Source of the DNA: an uncultured Clostridia bacterium | Lineage (GTDB): Bacteria; Bacillota; Clostridia; Christensenellales; Borkfalkiaceae | DNA length: 48,686 nucleotides | Direction: 5' to 3' | Assembly (NCBI GenBank): GCA_947589565.1 | Contig: CANQBW010000001.1 | Coordinates: 1-48,686, forward strand | In this document: positions 41,126-47,152 of the stretch, piece by piece | Position numbering within the stretch: position 1 is the stretch's first letter | Layout: each line of letters begins with the position of its first letter | Notes under the pieces: generated by a model | What the model saw: only the letters and a program-made list of their open reading frames with translations | What the model was told of the DNA's origin: nothing | Databases searched by the model: none | Translations under genes and position numbers: made by a program

Positions 41126-42382
41126 TTAAATGACGCGGAGCAAACTCTCCGTCTTGGCAAGCTGCCGTTCCTCGATTTTGGCGATGACAGACTTGATCAC
41201 AGACTCCTTCGTCTCGTGCGTGATGACAAGAAGTTCTCCCTCGCTCTCGCGATGAATGAATTTTTGGATGGCAACTCCCTTCTGCGTGAAGAGGGACAAA
41301 ACCTTCGAGGTCGTTCCTTCGATTTGAAAGCGCAGGAAGTACTTGCTCGAAAAATCCGTAATGACTTTGACGTTCTTGTTTGCGATCTCGGGGTGTTTGA
41401 ACGCCGTGGAGATATCCTCGTAATGGTTGGCGGCGAACAGCACGTCCGAGACGATGGCGCTCCCCGAAGGCAGCGCCCCCGCGCCCCTTCCGCTCAAGAG
41501 AACGTCTCCCACCGAGTCGCCCGTCAAAAACATCGCATTATAGCTCCCGTTGACGCCCGCGAGCGGGTGTTCCTTGGGAACGAGCGCGGGATGCACGCGG
41601 ACTTCCACGCTGTCCTCACGACGTTTTCCGATCGCGAGCAGTTTAATGCAGTAGCCGAGGTCCTTTGCGCAGCGGAAGTCCTCCTCCGTGATGCGCGTAA
41701 TGCCCTCGCGGTAGATCTTTTCGACGGGAATTTTGGTCTGGAAGGAGAGCGAGGCGAGAATGGAGAGCTTATAGACGGCGTCATAGCCCTCGAGGTCGTA
41801 CTCCTCGTCCGCCTCGGCAATGCCGATCTTGTGGACTTTTTCGAGAATTTCCTCAAAGGTCCCCCGCTGTTCGCTGAGTTCCGAGAGAATGTAGTTCGTC
41901 GTGCCGTTGACGATGCCGACGAAGGACGTGATGACGTTCGCCTGAAGCCCGCTCATGAGCGTCCGCACGACGGGAACGCCGCCCATGCAGCTCGCCTCGA
42001 GGTGGAGCCCCGCGTTGTAACGCTTTGCGACGCGCTCGAGCTCTTCGGAATGCTTTGCATAGAGCAATTTATTGGAAGTGACGACCGTCTTTCCCGCACG
42101 GAGCGCGGCAAGCACATACTCCCGCGCCGCCTCCGTGCCGCCGATACACTCCACGACGATGTTGACGTCGGGATTCATGACGACTTCGGCGATGTTGGAA
42201 GCGACCTTCTCCTCTTCCACGCCGAGCGCCTTGATCTTCTCCTCGTCGCACTCGAGGACGCTCTCGACCACAAGATCGAGGTTCTGCGTCTTCTGATAAA
42301 ATTCTCTGTGTTCGGTGATGGTCTTGTAGGTGCCTCCGCCTACGACGCCCAGCCCGAGCAAAGCAACTCCGACCTTCCTCAT
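41126..42382 (-). CDS. hom: Homoserine dehydrogenase with C-terminal ACT domain
   Basis: 418 residues, a monofunctional bacterial enzyme. It reduces aspartate semialdehyde to homoserine for threonine and methionine. The nucleotide loop LGLGVVGGGTY is at 9-19, NGTTNYIL near 170 and EADEEYDLEGYDAVYKLSILA near 197-217 are family signatures, and an ACT domain at about 345-418 (FLRFQIEGTTSKVLSLFTQKG-type start) should give feedback control by an amino acid, probably threonine. It overlaps coaX by 4 bp, an unusual partner; asd, its substrate source, lies 27 kb away. Confidence 0.95.
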   Translation of the reverse strand: MRKVGVALLGLGVVGGGTYKTITEHREFYQKTQNLDLVVESVLECDEEKIKALGVEEEKVASNIAEVVMNPDVNIVVECIGGTEAAREYVLAALRAGKTVVTSNKLLYAKHSEELERVAKRYNAGLHLEASCMGGVPVVRTLMSGLQANVITSFVGIVNGTTNYILSELSEQRGTFEEILEKVHKIGIAEADEEYDLEGYDAVYKLSILASLSFQTKIPVEKIYREGITRITEEDFRCAKDLGYCIKLLAIGKRREDSVEVRVHPALVPKEHPLAGVNGSYNAMFLTGDSVGDVLLSGRGAGALPSGSAIVSDVLFAANHYEDISTAFKHPEIANKNVKVITDFSSKYFLRFQIEGTTSKVLSLFTQKGVAIQKFIHRESEGELLVITHETKESVIKSVIAKIEERQLAKTESLLRVI

Positions 42383-43167
42383 TTTACACTCACCTCCGTA
42401 TTCAGATCATATAGAATTTTGAGACCGTTCAAGGTCAACATTTTATCGATGACGTCAATGCACTTCGTCTCCCGCGCCATGACTTCGGAAAAGCCGCCCG
42501 TTGCGATCGTGACGACTTCTTCGGTCCCAAGCTCGCGCTTGATCTTTTTGACGATGTATTCGACGAGCCCCGCAAACCCGAAGACGATCCCCGCTTGAAT
42601 GTTCGTGACCGTGCTCGTCGCGATGACGCTCTTGGGCGCCTCGATCTCGACGCGCGGGAGCTTCGCCGCGGCGCTCACCAAGCTGTCGAGAGAGCCCTTG
42701 ATCCCCGGCGCGATGACCCCGCCGATGAACTCCCCCTCTCTGTTGAGGATATTGAAAGTCGTCGCCGTGCCGAAGTCGACGATAATTAAATGTTTTCCGC
42801 AGCCGTACTTCTTGAAGGCGGAGACGTTGTTGACGATCCTGTCCGCGCCGACTTCCTTCGCGTTCTCCGCGCGCATTTTGAGGCCCGTCTTGAGCCCCGG
42901 CGCGATCTGCAACGGCTTGATCCCGAGATAGGAATCGAGCATATGTTCCACCGTGAAATCGAGGGACGGGACGACGGAGGAGAAGATTCCCCCCCTGATA
43001 TCCGTGACGGAGATCCCCTTGACGGAGAGCATCGCAAGCAACTGCGTGCCGTACTCGTCGGAGGTCCGCTTTAAGTCCGTCGCCACGCGGAAGGAGAGAC
43101 GGAGGGTATCCCCGTCGAAAATTCCGTACTTGATATTAGTATTGCCGACATCGATGCAAATGATCAT
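42379..43167 (-). CDS. coaX: Type III pantothenate kinase
   Basis: 262 residues. It phosphorylates pantothenate, the first step of coenzyme A synthesis. The ATP loop CIDVGNTNIKYGIF is at 4-17, GADRIVNN near 108-115 carries the pantothenate-site Asp and Arg, and VDFGTATTFN near 130-139 is the second phosphate-binding motif, all as in the CoaX family. The ECF transporter gene starts upstream with a 3-bp gap, which suits a uptake-then-phosphorylation pair. hom overlaps its end by 4 bp. Confidence 0.95.
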   Translation of the reverse strand: MIICIDVGNTNIKYGIFDGDTLRLSFRVATDLKRTSDEYGTQLLAMLSVKGISVTDIRGGIFSSVVPSLDFTVEHMLDSYLGIKPLQIAPGLKTGLKMRAENAKEVGADRIVNNVSAFKKYGCGKHLIIVDFGTATTFNILNREGEFIGGVIAPGIKGSLDSLVSAAAKLPRVEIEAPKSVIATSTVTNIQAGIVFGFAGLVEYIVKKIKRELGTEEVVTIATGGFSEVMARETKCIDVIDKMLTLNGLKILYDLNTEVSVK

Positions 43168-43170
43168 ACT

Positions 43171-43860
43171 TTATGTCTCCGAGGGTTTTTCCTCTGTATT
43201 TCCCTCTATAAGCCCCGCATTTTCCGCGGGAGTATTGTGCTTTTTCCCCATGATCTGCTTCTCCACGACGATGACAACGCGATGGATGGCGGGCGAGAGC
43301 ACGAGGTTGATGGCAAACTCGATAAAGAAGTTAAAGGAGACGAGCCCGACGAGGATAAAGACCAGAATGTTCATCCCCTCCGCGCCCGAAGAGACGGCAA
43401 AGTCGGCGATCGTTCCCGTCATGCACAGGCACCCCAAGATGAACAGTCCCGTATTGACGATGGGCACGATGGCGGACGCGACGAAGACGGCGACGAGCTT
43501 CTGTTTCTTCTGAATGATCTGATACAGGAGACCGGAGACGAATCCCGCGGCGGTCGTCTTCAAGATACAGGTGAAGACGGTGACAACGGGGCTGTACGTC
43601 CAGATCGCAAGGTAGAAGGGATTTCCCGACAGGACGATGACCTGGATGAGGACGACGACCCCGCAGGTAAAGCCCAATACAAGGCCCCCCCAAGGTCCCA
43701 AGAGGATCGCGCCGAGGACGATGGGAACGAGCGAGAAGTTCAACGTCGCTCCCCCGCCCACGGGGATCGCGGATGCGAACACTTGCAGGACGATGACGAG
43801 CGCAAGCAGTACGCCGAGGTAGGCAAGATTCTTTGCCGTAAAGAAGCCCTTGAGTTTCAT
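43171..43860 (-). CDS. ECF transporter S component, probably for pantothenate
   Basis: 229 residues with about six helices. The pattern ASAIPVGGGATLNFSLVPIVLGAILLG-type loop (kept here in parts: GGGATLNFSLVP, LGAILLGPWGGLVLGF) is typical of ECF S components of the FolT/PanT kind, which bind a vitamin and work with a shared EcfAAT module encoded elsewhere. Pantothenate is inferred from the next gene, coaX, 3 bp away. The ATG at 43860 follows GGAGGTGTC. The C-terminal tail is hydrophilic and of no known motif. Confidence 0.82.
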   Translation of the reverse strand: MKLKGFFTAKNLAYLGVLLALVIVLQVFASAIPVGGGATLNFSLVPIVLGAILLGPWGGLVLGFTCGVVVLIQVIVLSGNPFYLAIWTYSPVVTVFTCILKTTAAGFVSGLLYQIIQKKQKLVAVFVASAIVPIVNTGLFILGCLCMTGTIADFAVSSGAEGMNILVFILVGLVSFNFFIEFAINLVLSPAIHRVVIVVEKQIMGKKHNTPAENAGLIEGNTEEKPSET

Positions 43861-44045
43861 AAGACACCTCCATCGGATTTCCGTTTCGGAATATCCGTGA
43901 ACAAAAATAGATTTGCCGTTCCATGGGGCGAATAAAATCAAATGTATTTTTTCAGCCGACGAACGACAGTTTCATTATAGCAAAAGAAAATTTTTTTGGC
44001 AAGGAAATGAACGGATTTTGCGGGAACTTTTTTCGGGCGGAAATA

Positions 44046-44054
44046 CATAGGATA
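44046..44054 (+). promoter_or_regulatory. Possible sporulation-type -10 box before the mini-protein gene
   Basis: CATAGGATA fits the CATANNNTA -10 of sigma-E and sigma-K promoters, 65 bp before the ATG at 44119. No TTGACA/TATAAT pair was found in 43861-44118. A -35 match is weak (an AC about 18 bp upstream), so this is only a suggestion. That gap also holds the start region of the ECF gene and nothing else that I can identify. Confidence 0.35.
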
Positions 44055-44118
44055 AATTAGAATCGGCGGCGGAGAAAAAATTCTACATACCCGCAGCCGA
44101 TGAAAAAAGGAGGAAATT

Positions 44119-44322
44119 ATGAATAGCTTTTTACAGGGCAATGGTCTTTGGATCCTGATCATCCTGCTTCTTCTCGGTTCGAATGGGAATGTATTCAATT
44201 CAAGCGTGTTTACGGGCTGTGCCGTGCCCTTTTTGATCGCGTTGGGATATTGTATGCTCAAGAACGGTTCTCTCTGCAGCATTCTCGGCAACGGCTGCGG
44301 CTGCGGCTGCAACAACAACTAA
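44119..44322 (+). CDS. 67-residue membrane mini-protein with a Cys-Gly tail
   Basis: 67 residues. One helix at about 10-20 (WILIILLLLG) and a second hydrophobic stretch at about 31-47 are followed by SILGNGCGCGCNNN, with Cys60, Cys62 and Cys64. AGGAGG lies 5-10 bp before the ATG and a strong terminator follows, so it is a real monocistronic gene. Short proteins with a hydrophobic core and Gly/Cys/Asn tails are frequent in spore formers (YjcZ-like), but I do not claim homology. The tail may bind metal or be thiol-modified. Confidence 0.75.
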   Translation: MNSFLQGNGLWILIILLLLGSNGNVFNSSVFTGCAVPFLIALGYCMLKNGSLCSILGNGCGCGCNNN

Positions 44323-44350
44323 CGCCCTTCCCGCCGTTTGAGGAAAAGAT

Positions 44351-44376
44351 GCGCCGCGCTACTTTTAGCGCGGCGC
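44351..44376. terminator. Hairpin terminator of the mini-protein gene
   Basis: Perfect 11-bp stem GCGCCGCGCTA/TAGCGCGGCGC with a CTTT loop, followed by AATTTGTT. The T run is weak, but the position just after the gene suits a terminator. Confidence 0.7.
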
Positions 44377-44387
44377 AATTTGTTAAG

Positions 44388-44430
44388 TTTCGGCAAAAAT
44401 CTTCCTGCGAAATCTTTCGTTCGAGGAAGG
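44388..44430 (+). repeat. Stop-codon hairpin element, copy 9 (behind the mini-protein terminator)
   Basis: TTTCGGCAAAAATCTTCC, loop, then AAATC, TTTCGTTCGAGGAAG. It looks like a recombinant: the 5' arm is of the copy 2 type and the 3' arm of the copy 4 type, so the outer stem no longer pairs well. A NATGACA repeat follows at 44425-44466. Confidence 0.6.
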
Positions 44431-44544
44431 CCGAGGGGATTCCTCGACTACGCTCGGAATGACACGTTAAATAAAATGCGATATCGACGGGACGTTCCTT
44501 AAATCCCAAGGTGCGAGCAGGGTTTCCCTGCGCTGCACGACTCA

Positions 44545-44676
44545 ATTTGCGCCCCACGGGACGCACATTGTTGTTTGAAACGAACGAGACGACCAAGCGG
44601 TGGGAACTCGAGAGCCTATTTCCTCGACGATAAATATTCCGAAGGAAGATTTTCGTCGAAAGATTTCGTTCGAAAC
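44545..44676 (-). repeat. Stop-codon hairpin element, copy 10 (after the thioesterase gene), with distal module
   Basis: The core at 44618-44676 begins one base after the thioesterase TAA. As in copy 3, the 5' arm is doubled (TTTCGAACGAAATC, then TTTCGACGAAAATC). The inner stem is TTCC/GGAA and the 3' arm ATCGTCGAGGAAAT pairs with the second 5' arm. The distal module is at about 44548-44595. The gap 44323-44676 contains only repeats and the terminator. Confidence 0.75.
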
Positions 44677-45066
44677 TTACAGGTTTTTTCTCTTTTCCTC
44701 AAGTTTCGAAAGAAATTTTTGGTTGTCGATGACAAAGCGCTCGTGGGTGCCCTCGCCGAGAAGCTCCTTTTCGTCGTAGACTTTGACGGTGAAGACGAGC
44801 CGTCTTCTGTCAACTTCGACAAGTTCGCTCTCGCAGGTCACCTTGCAGCCGACAAAGGTCGAGGCGAGATGGCGGATGTTGACGGCAGTCCCCACCGTGC
44901 TCTCCCCCTCTTTGAGATAGGGCTCGACGGAGCGGCGGGAGGTCTCCTCCATGAATTGGATCAAGCAGGGCGTTGCGAAGACGGGCAGCAGCCCGCTCGA
45001 GAGATGTTCCGCCGTCATTTCCTCCGTGACGATCCGTTCGAGTTTTCCTTTGATTCCGATTTGCAT
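44677..45066 (-). CDS. Hotdog-fold acyl-CoA thioesterase, fluoroacetyl-CoA thioesterase-like
   Basis: 129 residues, a single hotdog domain. LLPVFATPCLIQFMEETSRR near 26-45 and GESTVGTAVNIRHLAST near 53-69 match the FlK-like thioesterase group (conserved Thr, Glu and His in these segments). Members hydrolyse short acyl-CoA thioesters; fluoroacetyl-CoA is the substrate only in specialised producers, so a housekeeping role is more likely here. GGAGAAAT precedes the ATG. It is a single-gene unit flanked by stop-codon hairpins on both sides. Confidence 0.88.
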   Translation of the reverse strand: MQIGIKGKLERIVTEEMTAEHLSSGLLPVFATPCLIQFMEETSRRSVEPYLKEGESTVGTAVNIRHLASTFVGCKVTCESELVEVDRRRLVFTVKVYDEKELLGEGTHERFVIDNQKFLSKLEEKRKNL

Positions 45067-45084
45067 ATATTTCTCCTAATATTA

Positions 45085-45131
45085 TTTCGTCGAAAAGCTC
45101 GCTTTGCGATCTTTCTCGACGAGGAATTTTC
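45085..45131 (+). repeat. Stop-codon hairpin element, copy 11 (upstream of the thioesterase gene)
   Basis: TTTCGTCGAAAAGC, inner stem TCGC/GCGA with a TTT loop, then CTTTCTCGACGAGGAA. The outer TCGTCGA/TCGACGA stem pairs here, whereas the otherwise similar copy 5 has a mismatch. This copy is not next to a plus-strand stop codon. Confidence 0.65.
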
Positions 45132-45254
45132 TTGTTTGCCTTGAATGTTGGGCTCGGCGATAGCGCAGAATGGCGATTCTGCTCCGCGCAGTTTATTTAG
45201 AACAAAGGACGAGACCCTTACTCGCCTAAAGGCTCGTGAGGCGCGTATGGATTC

Positions 45255-45347
45255 TCAATAGAACTACGCGCCTTCGACTACGCTCAGGGTGACATCGGTT
45301 CTTACAACTGTCATGTTGAGCGGAACGAAGTGGAGTCGAAACATCCC
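45255..45347. repeat. NATGACA hairpin repeats between nagA and the thioesterase gene
   Basis: Two copies (ttcgactacgctcagggtgacatcgg and, reversed, ctgtcatgttgagcgg ... gtcgaaacatcccc). The second, read on the minus strand, begins directly after the nagA TAG as GGGATGTTTCGAC. The rest of 45132-45254 holds an imperfect gcagaatggcgattctgc dyad and no gene. Confidence 0.65.
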
Positions 45348-46436
45348 CTAAACAAGCGACAAAACGCCCTCTATATACACTTCTTTTAAAGAAAAGTCTT
45401 CATTTAAGAGCACAAGGTCGGCGGGGTTGCCGACTTTCAGCTCCCCGGCGTCGAGGCCTACCGAAAGGGCGGGGGCTTTGGTCGCGGCAAAGACCGCTTT
45501 CTCCTTGGAAATTCCGAATTTGATCGCCCGCTGCATTCCCTCGAGAAGAGAGATACAAGAGCCCGCAAGGGTGCCGTCCTTCAAAGTTATCTTGCCCTCC
45601 TTGAGAAGGACGGGGCTTCCCCCGAGGGTATACTCCCCCTCTTTGAGCCCACTGCAACGAATGGAATCCGAGATGAGATTGATTCTTTCCCCGAACATCG
45701 AAAAAGCGCCCTTGACTGCCGCGGGGTGCACATGAAAGCCGTCGCAGATGAGCTCGACGGAGACGCCCGCCTCGATCGCCGCGCCGATGAGCCCGGGGGC
45801 GCGGTGCAGAAAGGGCGGCATTGCATTGAAGAGGTGCGTCACATGGCTCGCCCCCCATTCGAAGGCGGAAAGACAGGTTGTAAAGTCCGCCGCCGTGTGT
45901 CCGAGAGAGACAACGCAATTTTTCGAGACTTCTCGGACAAACTGTTCCGCCCCCCCTTTCTCGGGAGCGACGGTGACGATCTTGATCTTTCCCCCGCTCT
46001 CCTCCTGCAAATCATCAAAAAGTGCAAGATCGGGGTCGCATAAGTACTCTTCGCGGTGCGCCCCCCTCTTTTCGGCAGAGAGAAAGGGCCCCTCGAGATG
46101 GATCCCGCAGCATTTTGCGCCGCCTTTCCTTTGAAAATTCCGTGCGGAGCGCATGGCACCGAAAAGATTTTCCTTCGGCAGAGACATGGTGGTAGCTAAA
46201 AAGCTCGTCACCCCGCACGCAGCATAGGCGCGGGAGAGGGTTTCGAGGGTCTCTTCCGTCCCGTCCGAAAAATCGGCGCCCATGCGGCCGTGGGTGTGAA
46301 TGTCGACAAGGCCGGGAATGAGATAATGCTTTCCCTTCCCCTCTCTTCTCGTGATCTTGGTGATTTTCTCTCCGAACTCGAGATCGCCGCAGACAAATTT
46401 CCCCTCGAGAAAGAGATTGGCGTTCTCAATCTTCAT
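45348..46436 (-). CDS. nagA: N-acetylglucosamine-6-phosphate deacetylase
   Basis: 362 residues, near the usual 380. It removes acetate from GlcNAc-6-phosphate, before NagB. The amidohydrolase motifs are in order: PGLVDIHTHGRMGAD near 41-55, HLEGPFLS near 114-121 (metal Glu), SLGHT and HLFNAMPPFLHR (metal and substrate His), and the catalytic Asp in LISDSIRCSG. Unusually, the region after it is IRCSG in place of the common MxxAG. The ATG overlaps the nagB stop (ATGA), so the two are coupled. A NATGACA repeat abuts its TAG. Confidence 0.95.
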   Translation of the reverse strand: MKIENANLFLEGKFVCGDLEFGEKITKITRREGKGKHYLIPGLVDIHTHGRMGADFSDGTEETLETLSRAYAACGVTSFLATTMSLPKENLFGAMRSARNFQRKGGAKCCGIHLEGPFLSAEKRGAHREEYLCDPDLALFDDLQEESGGKIKIVTVAPEKGGAEQFVREVSKNCVVSLGHTAADFTTCLSAFEWGASHVTHLFNAMPPFLHRAPGLIGAAIEAGVSVELICDGFHVHPAAVKGAFSMFGERINLISDSIRCSGLKEGEYTLGGSPVLLKEGKITLKDGTLAGSCISLLEGMQRAIKFGISKEKAVFAATKAPALSVGLDAGELKVGNPADLVLLNEDFSLKEVYIEGVLSLV

Positions 46437-47152
46437 ATCTTGCACAGGCGGAACGCTTCTTCGTCCGCAAAGAGGGTGACGTCGGGGTGCAGCTGCAAGA
46501 TAGAGGCGGGGACAAAGGGCGTGATGGGTCCGAAGAACGCCTCTTTTAGGATCTTCGCCTTGCCCTCTCCGCTTGCGAGCAGAAAAATTTTCTTCGCCGT
46601 CATGATGGGATATAACCCCATGGTGATCGCCTGCCGCGGCACTTCACCCAAAGAGGAGAAGAAGCGGGCGTTCGCCTCGATCGTGCTCTGCTTTAAATCG
46701 ACGACATGTGTATTTTTCTCAAAATGATCCTGCGGTTCGTTGAATCCGATGTGCCCGTTGTGCCCGATCCCCAAGATCTGCAGATCGATGTGCCCGAGCT
46801 TCTTCAACAGTTCGTCGTAGCGCAGGCATTCCTCTTTGAGGTCCTTCGCCGTGCCGCAGGGAATGTGCGTCCTCTTTTGGTCGATGTTGACTAGGTCAAA
46901 GAGCTTGTCCCGCATAAAATAGGCGTAGCTCTGCGAATGCGTCGCGGGCAGAGAGACATATTCGTCGAGATTGACGGTCTCCGCCCTTGAAAAGTCAACT
47001 TTGCGCTTTGCAAGTTCCCGATACATTCCCTCGGGCGAAGAGCCTGTCGCAAGTCCCAGGAGGCTGTCGGGTTTTTGGCGCAGCTGCTTTGAAAATTGCT
47101 CTGCGGCGGCTTCGCTCAATTTTTGATAGTCCGAAAAAACCAAAAATTTCAT
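46433..47152 (-). CDS. nagB: Glucosamine-6-phosphate deaminase
   Basis: 239 residues, the length of the short Firmicutes form. It converts glucosamine-6-phosphate to fructose-6-phosphate and ammonia. GLATGSSPEGMYREL near 33-47 is the phosphate loop, VNLDEYVSL near 61-69 holds the catalytic Asp pair region, and GIGHNGHIGFNEP near 127-139 carries the ring-opening His. The ATG is fixed by the ATGA overlap with the upstream gene; longer starts read through that gene. With nagA it returns GlcNAc, for example from cell wall or mucin, to glycolysis. Confidence 0.95.
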   Translation of the reverse strand: MKFLVFSDYQKLSEAAAEQFSKQLRQKPDSLLGLATGSSPEGMYRELAKRKVDFSRAETVNLDEYVSLPATHSQSYAYFMRDKLFDLVNIDQKRTHIPCGTAKDLKEECLRYDELLKKLGHIDLQILGIGHNGHIGFNEPQDHFEKNTHVVDLKQSTIEANARFFSSLGEVPRQAITMGLYPIMTAKKIFLLASGEGKAKILKEAFFGPITPFVPASILQLHPDVTLFADEEAFRLCKI

